From Halichoerus grypus (lineage: Eukaryota; Chordata; Mammalia; Carnivora; Phocidae), in assembly GCF_964656455.1 (NCBI RefSeq), contig NC_135726.1, forward strand, positions 4,722,001 through 4,786,000: 64,000 bases of DNA, given 5' to 3'. Of the stretch, positions 38,612-50,108 are shown one piece after another (the first letter of the stretch is position 1; every line of letters begins with the position of its first letter). A model generated the notes under the pieces. The model was not told the DNA's origin. It made no database searches and worked only from the letters and a program-made list of their open reading frames with translations. Both the position numbers and the translations under genes were made by a program.

Positions 38612-39105
38612 CTAGAAACCACACCCCTTCCCAGCGGGGCCACGGCAGTAAGCTCTTTGCTTCCAGGCTCAGTCCTCCAATCCATTCTCTGCATCAGCTG
38701 TTGAGTAAACTTTCTAAATTATCCGTCTAACCATATTAGAGCCCACACCAACAGCCTCTGCTCTTTCTAGCCACATCTTTTGTCTCTTCCCATCTTGTTT
38801 CTATTACTCTGAGGCCCGATGGACCTAGACTTTTAGATTTTGGAACTCATCCTTAAAACACTGGGAGAAGCAACACAAGACGGGGCGGGAAAGGCAGTTG
38901 TCGGTGGGGGTGGGGGTGTTGGTGTTGAGGGCTGTGGAGTCATACTCAGTCTGTAGGCTCCAAACACAACCTATGGCCGTCTCTCCTTAGAGGAGGGGAG
39001 TTAGTGAGAGACTGGAGGGAGTTTGTGGGGCCTGATGCCAAGTTTAGTGGAGTCCAGAAAAAATCCAGCCAAGAGCTCACTGTGCTCTTTAAAAAAGAGA
39101 AGCCT

Positions 39106-39320
39106 CGGGAGGTGCCTGAGTGGCTCAGTCCTTTAAGCATCTGCCTTCAGCTCAGGTCATGATCCCAGGGTCCTGGGATGGAGCCCCACATCGGGCTCCC
39201 TGCTCCATGGGAAGCCTGCTTCTCCCTCTCCCACTCCCTCTGCTTGTGTTCCCTCTCTTGCTCTCTCTCTCTGTGTCAAATAAATAAAATCTTTAAAAAA
39301 AAAATAAAAAAATAAAAAAT
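39106..39320 (+). mobile_element. CAN-SINE with 15-base target-site duplication
   Basis: Head GGTGCCTGAGTGGCTCAGTC, tail AAATAAATAAAATCTTT plus an A-rich stretch. AAAAAAGAGAAGCCT occurs at 39091-39105 and again at 39321-39335. Confidence 0.93.
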
Positions 39321-39599
39321 AAAAAAGAGAAGCCTAATCTAGGTAACAAAGGATGAAGGACAGCATCAAAGAGCCTGCTGAGATCAAAGGGGGGACAGTG
39401 TCTGGGGAAGGGTTTGTTTGTTTGTTTGGGGATATATAGGGTACCTCATGATCTGTGGGTACCAGAGACTGGACCCCTTCCTTTCTTAGTCACACAGTGG
39501 TAACTGACATCCCATTAAACCCCCTTGGATGTCCCGGACGTGCCTTTGAGAAGAGAGATGTGTGCAGGGACTGGCTAAGCCCTTTACCGACCTCGACAC

Positions 39600-39712
39600 A
39601 CTAACAACACTTTATTGAGCACTTACTAAATGTCATCTGCTCTTCTTAGTCTTAAACACATTATCTCATTTAATCCTCACGATAACCCTAATGGCTTAGG
39701 GATTTAAATTTT
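39600..39712 (-). repeat. MIR element, antisense
   Basis: TTTATTGAGCACTTACTAAA, then TTATCTCATTTAATCCTCAC and GATAACCCTAATGGCTTAGG. Clear reverse complement of the MIR 3' half. Confidence 0.75.
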
Positions 39713-39847
39713 TATAAAATGAAATAAAAGTAATCTCAGAGCAAGAAAGGTCTTTTAAAATAGGACACAAACCATAAAAGAGAAATTGGTAAATTTAAGT
39801 ACATAATTTTTTCCCCAAAGTTCTTTATGCTTAAAAACAAGATCAAA

Positions 39848-40051
39848 GGGCGCCTGGGTGGCTCAGTCGGTTAAGCGTCTGCCTTCGGCTCAGGTCATGA
39901 TCCCAGGGTCCTGGGATTAGCCCCACACTGGGCTCCCTGCTCAGCGGGGGAGTCGGCTTCTCCCTCTGCCTCTCCCCCCGGCTTGGCTTGTGCTCCCTCT
40001 TGTGCTCTCTCTCTCTCAAATAAATAAATAAAATCTTAAAAAAAAAAAAAA
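39848..40051 (+). mobile_element. CAN-SINE, close to consensus, with target-site duplication
   Basis: GGGCGCCTGGGTGGCTCAGT through GTCTGCCTTCGGCTCAGGTC, A-tail of about 16. AAGATCAAA lies at 39839-39847 and at 40052-40060. It looks young. Confidence 0.94.
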
Positions 40052-40779
40052 AAGATCAAAAGACAAACACTACATTGGAAAAATATTTGCACACTGTTAA
40101 TTTCCCTAATACATAAAAAACCACTATACAATGTGAGAAGACTGTCAACCCAACAGAAAAGTGGAGAGAGAGGATATGACCAGGGAGCTCTTGGAAAAGG
40201 AAATCGAAATGGCTCTTAAAAATAGGAAAAGTGCTCAACTTCACTCATAATTTTAAAAAGGCAAATTAAAACTCCAGTGAGCTACCAGCTTTCATTTACT
40301 GGATTGTAATGATCAGAAAGTTGCTAAGACCCCTTGCTCACAGGCTGTGGGGACACAGGGCCCTGTGACCTTGCTGCTGCGAGTATGTCTTCAGCCCTGC
40401 AGATGGTGCCTTTGCAAGATCTATCAACACGGCAGACTGGCCCAGCGATTTTTACTAATAAATACGTGATCTGCTGAACGGGTTGGGTTAATGACAGGTG
40501 GGATCAGACTTGGGGCACTCAATCAGCAGGACCAGGAGATAGGCACAGAGACCAGGACAATATCGGGTCCCCCCACAAGGAGATGCAGGTGAGGGGTGCG
40601 GAGAACTGTCTCTCATGATGGCTGGGACTCAGCCTCAGAAATCCTGCTCTAGAATCTTTTGGCCAATAAGCAACTGAAGCTTGGTGCGGGGCTGGTTGGA
40701 ACAGCTACATTTGCAGAGCCAATCAAGGGAGGCAGGACTGCATACTACCAAGATTCACAGGCTCCCAAGTCGGCAGAAG

Positions 40780-40955
40780 GCTGCAGCTATGCGTCCTGGA
40801 CCTGCCACTTATAAGTTCAGTGACTGTGAGCAGGCTTTGTCACTTTTTAAAAGCTGTTTCCACATCTGTGAGATGTAAATGACAGAGATATCTATCTCAC
40901 AGTCTTGTGAGGATTCAGTGAAACAATTCAGGGCAAGCACATGGCAAGCAGTAAA
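40780..40955 (+). repeat. MIR element
   Basis: CCTGCCACTTATAAGTTCAG, TGACTGTGAGCAGGCTTTGT, CTGTGAGATGTAAATGACAG and TTGTGAGGATTCAGTGAAAC match MIR in order. Confidence 0.75.
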
Positions 40956-40978
40956 GACAGTAACATTTTAGCTAAATT

Positions 40979-41180
40979 TTTTTTTTAAGATTTTATTTAT
41001 TTATTTGAGAGCGAGAGACAGAGATATCGAGTGAGAACACTGAGTGGGGAGGAGAAGGAGAAGGAGAAGCAGGCTCCCCACTGAGCAGGGAGCCCGATGC
41101 GGGGCTCAATCCCAGGACCCCGGGATCATGACCTGAGCCGAAGGCAGACGCTTAACCGACTGAGCCACCCAGGCGCCCCA
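40979..41180 (-). mobile_element. CAN-SINE with target-site duplication
   Basis: Reverse complement of the full element, ending TGAGCCACCCAGGCGCCCCA. TAGCTAAATT lies at 40969-40978 and 41181-41190. Confidence 0.94.
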
Positions 41181-43236
41181 TAGCTAAATTGTTTTAAGTA
41201 AATAAATGAAGGAAGGAAGTAAAGTGTTGTGAGTAAATAAAACGGAAATATTTTGGGATGGGTGTATGTTTGCATGTGTCCAAAATGAAGCAACATGTTG
41301 ACCCAGGATTATTTCCTCATGACTCTGAGACCTGTAATTCCTTGAGCAACCGCCAGGACGACAACAAGACATTTTCTTTTGAAATGATTTTCAAATAGTT
41401 ACAGTGATTAAGAGAGATTTGTTTTGTGCTCTAGGGAGTTAGGCTCTGAACTCCCCTTCATTTCCTCCTTCTCCTTTGCCCCAGTGTGCTACCTTTATGG
41501 AAGAGAATATCACACACTGAGCAGGTGCCCCACACACCCAAACTGCAAGAAGCATTAGCACTAGGATGGGACTTTGCTTCATTCAGATGAAAATATAGTA
41601 TCTTTTGCTCAAGGGAGGAGGGGTGGAGCACCTGGTTGACTCTCTCTAGGTGCCAGAATTTCATAGATGGAACCCTCCAGAGTAAGTTTGGCAGTTTACA
41701 AATCCTGGGAGGTAGTTTTTTGCTAGACCAGGCTTTGCGGGGCATGTCTGATCTCACAGGGCATGTGGAAACTACATTTGGTTCATTCTGAAAAAACACA
41801 GACACACAAAGCACCCTGAAGTTCCTCTTTACCAAGGAAGTGGCGTGAACTCATCACCAGCGGCTGGAGCCTCTCTGGTTTAGATGGGCTTCTTTGGCAT
41901 TTGGCCACATCTGCCTCCCACATGCTCTCATCTAGCTTGGGATCCTCCTACTTATGTGGGGACCTGGTCTCCAAATCTCCTGTTTTGCTTAAGCATTTGC
42001 TTCAAGTACAGTTCTCAATCTCCCTCTCCCAACTGCCTTCCTTTTCCCATAATTTCTGGTTTCTGTTTTTATCTGTGTTCACACTCATTTTTCTCTAGGT
42101 GTCCCCAGCCACTTCCTTCTTCTCCCTGCTCATGTCCTTGGCTCAAAAGACTTCCCTACCCAAGAATGAAATTAAGAAAACAGTTCACTTTACCAGAGTA
42201 TCAAAAAGGAAAAAATACGAATCACTTTAACCAAGGAAGTTTCGGATCTGTACAGAAAACTACAGAGCCCTGTCGAGGGAAATTAAAGAATACCTCAATA
42301 AATGGAATGATATCCCTTGTGAATGGATTGGAAGCTTTAATCTTGTTAAGATGGCAATATTCACCAAATTAATCTACAGATTCTATGCAATTCCTTTCAA
42401 AATTCCAATTTGCAGAAATGGAAGAGCTGAACCTAAAATTCACATGGAAATGCAAGGGGTCCCAGACAGCCAAAAGAATCCCTAAAAAGAAGAACTAACT
42501 TGGAGGACTCACACTTCCTGATTTCAAAGCTTACTACAGAGCAACACTAATCAGAGCAATGTGGTACTGGCAAAAAGACAGACATAGAGATCAATGGAAT
42601 AAAACTGAGAGTCCAGAAATAAACCCATACATCTATGGTCAAATGATTGTTAACAAGGATTCCAAGACTATTCACTGGGCAAAGAATAGACTTTTCAATA
42701 AATGGGGTTGGAACATCTAGATAGCCACATGCAAAAAAATGAATTTGTACCCCTACCTCACACCATAAACAAAATCAACTCAAAATGAATCAAAGACCTA
42801 AATGGAAGAGCTGAAACTATAAAACACTTAGAAGGGCAAATAAGTATAAATCTTCATGACCTTGGATTAGGCAGTGATTTCTTAAATGACACCAAAGAAA
42901 AAGATAAATAAACTGGACTTCATCAAAATAAAAAACTGTTATGCATCAAAGAACACTGACAAGAAAGTGAAAAGACAACCCACAGACTAGGAGAAAATAT
43001 TTGCACATTGTATATCTGATAAGGATCTAGTATCCATAATTTATAAAGATGCTTACAACTCAACAATAAAAGGACAAGCAACCCAATTAAAAAGTGGGCA
43101 AAGGATTTGAATAAACATTTCTCCAAAGAAGCTATACCAATGACCAATAAGCACATGTAAAGATGGTCAACATCATTAGTCAGCAGGGAAATGCAAATCA
43201 AAGCCACAATGAGATATCACTTCAAATCCACTGAGT

Positions 43237-43268
<32 letters not shown>
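43237..43268 (+). repeat. TAA trinucleotide repeat
   Basis: About ten AAT/TAA units directly before the SINE head at 43269. It may derive from the insertion-site duplication or have expanded beside it. Confidence 0.85.
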
Positions 43269-43456
43269 GGGGCGCTTGGGTGGTGCAGTCAGTTGGGCGT
43301 CAGACTCTTGGTTTCGGCTTGGGTTTGTGTGATTGAGCCCCACGTCAGGGTCCAGGCTCAGGGCTGAGTCTGTTTCAGATTCTGTCTCTCCCTCTCCCTC
43401 TGTCCCTCCCACTCATGCTCTCTCTCAAATAAATAGTAAATAAATCTTTAAAAAAA
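43269..43456 (+). mobile_element. CAN-SINE, older subfamily, inside L1
   Basis: GGGGCGCTTGGGTGGTGCAG, then TCAGACTCTTGGTTTCGGCT and CAGGCTCAGGGCTGAGTCTG. The middle differs from the other copies and looks like the 'actcttggtttcggctcaggt' subfamily shared more widely among carnivores. Confidence 0.88.
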
Positions 43457-43811
43457 TAATAATAAAAGAGAAATAAGTGTTGGTGAGGATGTTGAGAAAT
43501 TGGAACTCTCATACGTTATTGACGGGAATGTAGTATGATACAGCCATTGTGGAAATCATTTTGGGAGTACCTCAAGTAGTTAAACAAAGAGTTATCCTAT
43601 AAGCCCAGCAATTCCACTCCTAGGTACTCAAGGGAATTGTAAACATTTATTTGCACAAAAACTTGTACACAAATGTTCAGAGCAGCATTATTCATAATAG
43701 AAGAGAGAAACAACCCAAATGTCCATGAACGGATGAATGGAATAAACCAAATATGGGATGGAATACACAGTGGAGTACTATTCAGCCATAAAGAGGAATG
43801 AAGCACTGATA

Positions 43812-44008
43812 ACTTTTTTTTTAAAGATTTTCTTTATTTACTTGACAGAGAGAGCGAGTGAGCACAAGCAGGGGGAGCGGTAGAGGGAGAGGGAGAAGCA
43901 GGCTCCCCGCTGAGCAGGGAGCCAGATGCGGGGCTCAATCCCAGGACCCTGAGATCATGACCTGAGCGGAAGGCAGACACTTAATCGATTGAGCCACCCA
44001 GGCGCCCG
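43812..44008 (-). mobile_element. CAN-SINE inside L1, with 12-base duplication
   Basis: The reverse complement of a full CAN-SINE. GAAGCACTGATA is present at 43800-43811 and 44009-44020, and the L1 sequence resumes exactly after it. Confidence 0.94.
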
Positions 44009-44077
44009 GAAGCACTGATACATGTTACAACATGGATGGACCTTGAAAACATTATGCCAAGTGAAAGAAGCCAGATA

Positions 44078-44291
44078 TAGGGGTGCCTGGGTGGCTCAGT
44101 CGTTAAACGTCTGCCTTCGGTTCAGGTCAGGATCTCAGAGTCCTGGGATCGAGCCCCGCATCGGGCTCCCTGCTCTGCGGGAAGCCTGCTTCTCCCTCTC
44201 CCACTCCCCCCGCTTGTGTTCCCTCTCTCGCTGTGTCTCTCTCTGTCAAATAAATAAATAAAATCTTTAAAAAAAAAAAAAAAGAAACAAA
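44078..44291 (+). mobile_element. CAN-SINE inside L1, with 15-base duplication
   Basis: GGGGTGCCTGGGTGGCTCAG to an A-tail and AAAGAAACAAA. GAAAGAAGCCAGATA is present at 44063-44077 and 44292-44306. It lies 69 bases from the oppositely oriented SINE at 43812-44008. Confidence 0.94.
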
Positions 44292-44969
44292 GAAAGAAGC
44301 CAGATAAAAAAACAGCATATTACATGGTCCCAAATATATGAAATCTCCAGAACAGGCCAATCTGTAGAGACAGGAAGTAAATGTAATGGTTGCCTAGGGC
44401 TGGGGGAGGGGAGAATTGGGAGTGACCACTAATGGGTATGGAGTTTCTTTTTGGGTGATGAAAATGTTCGTTAATTAGATAACTGGCAATGATTGTACAA
44501 CACTGTAATGTACTAAAAACTACTGAATTGCACACTTCAAAATGGTAAATTTTATGTTATATGAATTTTATCTCAAAAAAAAAAAAAAAAAAAAGACTGC
44601 CTCAGAGGGATCAGCATCTTGAATCTCTCTAGCTAATCAGTAGAGAGAATCTGATTGGTCCAGGTAGGACCAGGTGCCCAGGCTGGGACACAGGGTCACA
44701 GGACCAAGGAGAGCTGAGGGGGATTCACCCTTTCGGGTGGGGACACAGTGTTCAGCAGAGAGGGGTATGGCCTGGGCAGTTGTCCTGAAAAATGTCTACT
44801 TTAAGTATATAAAAAAAAAAACAGCATTAAAGAGATTTTTAGGGAAAAAAACCACCCATAATTTGCTCATGTTAATTACGACAGTCTTTATTTCTGCAAA
44901 TCCTTCCAGTATTTGTCCACAGGCCAACATATTTTTCTGAGTTGTAATCACTGTGTTTGTGCTGTTTAT

Positions 44970-45230
44970 TTCCTGTTTTTTTTTCTCTTCCCATCATATC
45001 ACAAACATTTCCTTCATTTCTAAAGCACCTTCATAATTATCCTTTTTAATGGCTGCATAACATTCAATTGAGTTGATGTACCATAATGTCTTAATCACTT
45101 TGCCATTTCTGGATATTTACATGGTTTCTAATTTTTTTCTATTATGTATATATCAATTACACTGCAGGAAATACTTCCGTGCATACTGATTTTTTTCTTT
45201 ACTGGAGTTGCCCAAATTACTTAAAAAGAC
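44970..45230 (-). mobile_element. Old LINE (L1-like) fragment, antisense
   Basis: TTAATGGCTGCATAACATTC, then GTACCATAATGTCTTAATCA and TTCTGGATATTTACATGGTT resemble the reverse complement of old L1 ('ctgcatagtattccattg..taccacaatttattta..'). It is very diverged. Confidence 0.45.
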
Positions 45231-45559
45231 CAAATAGGATAAATTTCCCCAGGAAATGGCAAACTAACCGAAGAGCCTAGGAAGAAAAGAGACTCATCAA
45301 GTCACTGGTGCTAGCTGAGAATGCAGCCACGGTTCGGAGACCCCGTTTCCCCCCAGGGAAGCCTCTGTTCTCTCACCCCTGCTGTGTTTATGCCTCTCTC
45401 CCCTCAGATCCCTGAAGTTGTCTGTGCTATGAATATCCTAATGTAGATTTATCTCTTCATTTGGGCTGTATTCGGGTTGGTTGGTTTCTGCTGTTACACT
45501 GTACTAGGAACATCTTTAGACATGTCTCTTGGTCCTGGAATACAAGTACAAGGGTGTGT

Positions 45560-45790
45560 CTAGGTGACGCAGAGCCGTGAAACGATAAACATTCGGGGAT
45601 GGATCGTTCTTTGGATGTGGGGCCGGGGGGGGGCTGTCCTCTGCTTTGTAGGATGGTTAGCAGCATCTCTCGCCTCTACCCACCAGATGCCCGTAGCGCC
45701 CCCCATTGCAACCATCAGATGTTTCCAAACATTGCCGCTGTCCCCTGGGGGACAAAACAGCCTTCCCACTATTGAGAACCACAGCTGTCG
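45560..45790 (+). mobile_element. Non-autonomous DNA transposon remnant (hAT type, family uncertain)
   Basis: GGCTGTCCTCTGCTTTGTAG, then GATGGTTAGCAGCATCTCTC, CTCTACCCACCAGATGCCCG and TATTGAGAACCACAGCTGTC follow a common mammalian MITE ending in 'ttgagaaccactg'. Confidence 0.5.
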
Positions 45791-45792
45791 AC

Positions 45793-46078
45793 TAGTGTTT
45801 CTCACACTCTGCTATGCTTTAGAATCACATGGGGGAGTTTTAAAAATATCCAGGTCCAGACTGCACCAGGTCCAATTAAATCAGAACCCGGGGGCACACT
45901 GCTAGCCCTGGTTCTCACATGGCCTGGAATCACCTGGGAGCTTTAAGAAATACTCACACCCAGGCCACACACCCAGAGGCTCCGATTTAATTGGGCTGGA
46001 GGAGGGCCCAGGCATTGGGATTTTTAAAAAGCGAAGACTTAAGTGAATCTGACATGCAGTCACATTGGAAACCACTGG
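45793..46078 (+). mobile_element. Pair of hAT MITE fragments (MER20/MER58-like)
   Basis: Two adjoining copies of the 'ggttctcac..agaatcacctgggggagct' line: GTGTTTCTCACACTCTGCTA (45797) and CCTGGTTCTCACATGGCCTG (45907). The second runs to GCAGTCACATTGGAAACCAC. Confidence 0.55.
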
Positions 46079-46622
46079 GGCCAAGGCCGATGAGTGAAAC
46101 TGCTGGGCTGCAGGGTCCCACGATGCTAAGTAAGGGCCAACTGTTTCCCACCACGCTTTCACACATGCCTGCCTTCCTCCCCCCATCCGTGCCTCCAACA
46201 CTGAGCTCGGTGAGGGCAGGATCTGTGTCTCATTTATTCTTACATGCCTGTTGCCTAACCCAGCACCTGGCGCAGAGTAGCTGCTTAATGTAGATTTTGT
46301 GTATTTGTTGTTGAACAACTGGAAGTGGGCCATAATTTGGTTGCACTTTAAAAGCACCTTGTCATTGTAACCAACAGGCAAAGAAGCAGAATTACAGTGA
46401 CTGGGGATGGAGCCTTGCACACGCTCCTCAGAGTCAAGCTAAGAAAGGTGGTCGGCATCAGTACCTTTGCCTATTTGTAGATGCTACATTCTCATGACGG
46501 GGGAACGTAGACAGCCATTAGGGCCCTCCTCGCTGTCTGAAAGGGCGCTAGGAAAGAGGAGTCACAGCTTTGATGGGCAAAGAGAAGTGAATAAAGACGG
46601 GAGGAAAGGGACCCTGCTACCA

Positions 46623-47092
46623 TTCTGTGGTCGGCAGATTGATGCCCCCCCTAAATACGTCCAAGTCCTAATCCCTGGAACTTGTGGTCACGTTAGGTCA
46701 CACGGCAAAGGGGAAGTAAGGCTGTAGGTGGGATTAAGGTTGCTGATGAGCTGACCTTGAGATGGGGAGACTGCCCTGAGTTTTCCTGGTGGAAGGGGAG
46801 GGAGGCAGGAACGTCAGAGCTGGAGAGAGCTTTGAAGGTGCTATGGAGGAAGACGGAGGAGCGGTCATAGGCCAAGGAATCGTGGGCACCTCCCGAAGCT
46901 AGAAAAATGAGAGTCTCCCCAGGAGCCTGCAGAAGGGAGGCAGCCGTGCCTATCAGCACCGGGATTTTAGTCCAGGGAGAACAGGGTTGGACTTCAGAGC
47001 TCCAGACCTCTAGACCTCTCAGAGGATGAACCCTTGTTGCCAGGGTCGCCAGGAACTTCCTGGTCATTTGTTACAGCAGCCGCAGGAAATTT
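46623..47092 (+). mobile_element. MLT1-type (ERVL-MaLR) LTR
   Basis: CTGTGGTCGGCAGATTGATG, CCAAGTCCTAATCCCTGGAA, GCTGACCTTGAGATGGGGAG and the 3' end CATTTGTTACAGCAGCCGCA follow the MLT1 LTR in order over about 470 bases. Confidence 0.72.
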
Positions 47093-47189
47093 ACATACCT
47101 TCCAAGGTTTGCTTTGTTTGCTTCAAAAGGAAATGCAATGGGAAAAATACATTTTGTATCAAACGCTGGCCTCTATTAATAGTAAGAAT

Positions 47190-47385
47190 CACTAATGCTT
47201 GGTATTGAACTTACTAGATGGCAGACGCTGGCCTACACGCTTCGCATAAACTCACTCATTTACTTCGCACAAAGCTCTGAGAGGTGGGCTCTATCTTTAC
47301 CTGCATTGCTGAGGAGGTAAACTGAGGCACAGAGAGGTTACATAACTTGCCCAAAGTTAGGCAGGCAGTCTGGCTCCAGTGTCCA
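47190..47385 (-). repeat. MIR element, antisense
   Basis: GAGGAGGTAAACTGAGGCAC, AGAGAGGTTACATAACTTGC and GTCTGGCTCCAGTGTCCACC are a close reverse complement of MIR. Confidence 0.8.
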
Positions 47386-47739
47386 CCGTGACTTACTGCC
47401 CTGCTTGTGACTGGTTACTCAAAGGTCAGTTTCTTGGCGTGACGGCTGCCCTTGGGTGTGCGGTGGGACATAACCACAGGGCACCGTGTGGAGAGGCGCA
47501 GGCTTGCGTTACTGCAGCACCAATGAGCTTCCGCATCAGGCAGGTGAGGCTCCAAGTGATGGTTCTGCCTTATGAGCTGAGACTCCACGCAAATCACCTA
47601 ACTCCTCTGAGCTTTAGCTGCCCTGCTGGAAAACCGCTCAACTCTACCTTAAAGGGTGTACGTTGCAGGGACATGAGGAAAAGTATGAGAAAGCACTCAG
47701 CAAGTGGATTTCCACTTCTTGCCCCTACCTAGTTCTACC

Positions 47740-47970
47740 ATGCAGGATAGTGGTTAAGTGGCAAAGACAGAGGATGCGGAGCCTTGGGTCCCGTGTTCAA
47801 ATCCTAAGCCACCACTTGTTTACGGTAGCCCGAGGCAAGGTACTTCACTTCCCTCGCCTCCACTTCCTCATCTGTAAAATGGGTGTGGTGGCGGTCGTAC
47901 TGTGTGTAATGTACTTGGCACAGCGCTGGAGACTCCAGAACTCAGCGGGCGTTAGTCCTTCTGCTTGCCT
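47740..47970 (+). repeat. MIR element
   Basis: GGATAGTGGTTAAGTGGCAA, then TGTTCAAATCCTAAGCCACC, TTCCTCATCTGTAAAATGGG and TACTTGGCACAGCGCTGGAG. A nearly complete MIR. Confidence 0.82.
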
Positions 47971-48165
47971 GAAGGGACGAGCAGCAGCAGGAGAAGGAGA
48001 AGGCCGGGACCCCGAGGGAAGGGCTGAGGGGGACAGGGGCAGGCACGGAGCCTGAGAACCAGGCACTTCCAAGAGCTGGTGCTTCAGCCAAGCCTGCAGG
48101 GACAGCCCCCAGCTTACACTATGGTCATGCAAAGCGGGAGACAGAAAGGGAGGAGGGGGAGGGAG

Positions 48166-48199
48166 AGACAGACAGACAGACAGACAGACAGGCAGACAG
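48166..48199 (+). repeat. GACA tetranucleotide repeat
   Basis: About eight GACA units with one GGCA variant. Confidence 0.85.
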
Positions 48200-48984
48200 A
48201 GCAGCCGCCCAGCAGCGTCTCTGCTCTCGTCCTGCTTTAATTCCCTGCAATGCACACGGCAGGTCTGATGATCATGCTGCTATGGGAAAAATATCAGGTT
48301 ACAAAACACTATAATACCATGCTTCTATTTTTATTTCTTAAAAAGCACTTGAAAAAAAGTTCATCAAAATGTTGATAGTAGTTATTTCTGGGTGATGAAT
48401 TTTCTTTCTTTCTTTTTTTTAAAACTGTCTTTTAAATATATTTTTCAGTTGCCTGAATTTATTTTGCCTGAAATTAAAAAATATTGCAATGAGCATGCAT
48501 GACTTTCAATAATAAGGAAAAGCCATATTTTCCCCCATTTCCATTTTGGATGGAAAAGAAGAACCTATATTTATCTAGTTCATAATGTGTGCATCTTTGA
48601 GAAAGCTATGTTTCATCCTTCATTAGATGGCGATTTGATGCCATGAACATTTGGAGAGCATCTACTGCATGCCAGGCTCTCGGCCCTGGTGTGACAAGGA
48701 GGAATAAAGCAAGCTCCCGCTTTCAGAGAGCTCAGAGTGGCTGGGCCACCAGTTCTGGTGTTTATCAACGTCTCAGGTTTTCTGCCTTAATAACTGTATT
48801 AAATATAATTCAATCTCTTCTTGATAATTCAGTGTTCTCACCAAGACCCGAGTTATAGTGAAATACTTTGTTGGAGATAAATTCCTGTGTCATGGCATGG
48901 TTAGCATGTTCCTGGGGTTTCTGCAGCACATGGGATCCCTTACCATAGGACTAAGTGGCCTTAGTAATCACAGTGATGATATTC

Positions 48985-49165
48985 ACACCAGAGCCCTGAC
49001 TACATGCCAGGGAGGTGCTAAGGCTTTCACGCGCTTGATCTCATGAAGAAGGGGCTTAGTTTCTCCATTTTACAGATGAGAAAACGGAGACTCGGACAGG
49101 TTATGTAATTTTGCCCGAGGTCACACAGCTGGTCAGGGGACATGCCAAGATTTGGGCCCATTCCA
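48985..49165 (-). repeat. MIR element, antisense
   Basis: CATTTTACAGATGAGAAAAC, then GGTCACACAGCTGGTCAGGG and CAAGATTTGGGCCCATTCCA match the reverse-complement MIR core. Confidence 0.8.
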
Positions 49166-49418
49166 GCTGATTCCAAGGCATAAGACGTTCATCTCCATGC
49201 TGAACCACCTTCCCATGTGTGCAGTACGCGCCACGGGCCGCCGCCAACCATCTGTTCCCAAGACGGCGGTAAGGATAACTCATGTCCTCTTGTTGGTCCA
49301 GCATCTAGCCGATCCCCACCAAGGGCTGGGGCCCAAGTTTCTTCCCCTTGAGGCTGAGTGGGCCTTCGTGGCTGCCACCGCCACCGGGGTCGTTGCCTGG
49401 AAAGAAATGGGTAGCAAT

Positions 49419-49618
49419 CTACACCTCTTTCTTTCCTTTCCTTTTTTCTTTTCTCTTTTTCTTTCTTTCTTTCTTTCTTTCTTTTCTTTCTTCCTTTTTC
49501 TTTCTTTCTTTTCTTTCTTTCTTTCTTTCTTTCCTCCCTCCCTCCCTCCCTTCCTCCCTCCCTTCCTCCCTCCCTCCCTTCTCTCTCTCTTTCTTTCCTC
49601 CCTCCCTCCCTTCCTTCC
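49419..49618 (+). repeat. Long pyrimidine tract (CTTT/CCTCC)
   Basis: Almost pure C/T on the plus strand for about 200 bases, with CTTT units first and then CCTCCCTT units. It ends exactly where the T-tail of an antisense CAN-SINE begins, so it probably grew from that SINE's A/G-rich tail. Confidence 0.9.
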
Positions 49619-49812
49619 TTTTTTTTAAGATTTATTTATTTGAGAGAGAGAGTGCAAGCCGGGGTGGGGGGTGGGATGCAGAGAGAGAGCCTTAAGCAGA
49701 CGTGGCACTGAGCGCAGAGCCCGACGCGGGGCTCGATCTCAGGACGCGAGATCACGACCTGAGCCGAAACCGTGAGTCAGACGCTTGACTGACTGCACCA
49801 CCCGGGCGCCCC
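49619..49812 (-). mobile_element. CAN-SINE with expanded pyrimidine tail
   Basis: TTTTTTAAGATTTATTTATT to GACTGCACCACCCGGGCGCC. The reverse complement of a full element; the tail side merges into the tract at 49419-49618. Confidence 0.9.
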
Positions 49813-50108
49813 ATCGGAACCACTTTCTAATTAAATTGTGGTGAGGATCCATGCTAAGACACCCTGCAAATATTTGTTGATTAGAGAAACAGAAGGTGCT
49901 TGAGACCTGGGATTTACTTTATGAGACTATGAAACTCAGAATTATGAAGCCTCTAATGTCAGAGTAGCAGAGAGGATTTCCACGCGGTGCCGGCTCCCGA
50001 CCAGCGTCTACCTAGTGAGGCGTGTTGCCGGTGAAGCCGGGAGAGGAAAGTTGTCCCTGCATCTCCTCGCCCCCGCCCACCCCCATCCGGACACAGGCCA
50101 TGATCTCT

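Larger units (their letters stand above)
37521..42164. other. Intergenic DNA upstream of MLYCD, rich in CAN-SINEs
   Basis: No gene is supported. The stretch holds five CAN-SINEs (listed), a MIR at 39600-39712, a MIR at 40780-40955 and an A-rich SINE tail at 39288-39320. The short frame on the minus strand at 41458-41835 has no recognised product. Confidence 0.65.
42165..44594 (+). mobile_element. 5'-truncated L1 (L1MA/L1MB-like) split by three CAN-SINEs
   Basis: Starts in ORF2 (ACTTTACCAGAGTATCAAAA, then TTTAACCAAGGAAGTTTCGG). It continues through GTGGTACTGGCAAAAAGACA, GGGAAATGCAAATCAAAGCC, GTACTATTCAGCCATAAAGA and the 3' UTR line GGTTGCCTAGGGCTGGGGGA to a 20-base A-tail at 44575-44594. ORF2 is interrupted by stops and indels, so it is dead. 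Three SINEs lie inside it (43269, 43812, 44078), so this L1 is older than they are. Confidence 0.9.
44595..49418. other. Intergenic DNA between L1 and pyrimidine tract, old repeats only
   Basis: No gene is supported. Contains the old LINE fragment (44970-45230), hAT-type MITE remnants (45560-45790 and 45793-46078), an MLT1-type LTR (46623-47092), MIRs (47190-47385, 47740-47970, 48985-49165), a GACA repeat (48166-48199) and an unassigned AT-rich stretch (48290-48540) that may be an old LINE 3' end. Confidence 0.6.

Noticed and set aside
41458..41835. Minus-strand 125-codon frame considered as a processed pseudogene
   Set aside because: I could not match it to any known protein, and there is no A-tail or target duplication around it.
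42165..44594. Possible active L1 ORF2
   Set aside because: The element is 5'-truncated, broken by stops and three SINEs, and cannot be functional.
49419..49618. CRISPR-like or telomere-like repeat
   Set aside because: It is a simple pyrimidine microsatellite with no spacer structure.
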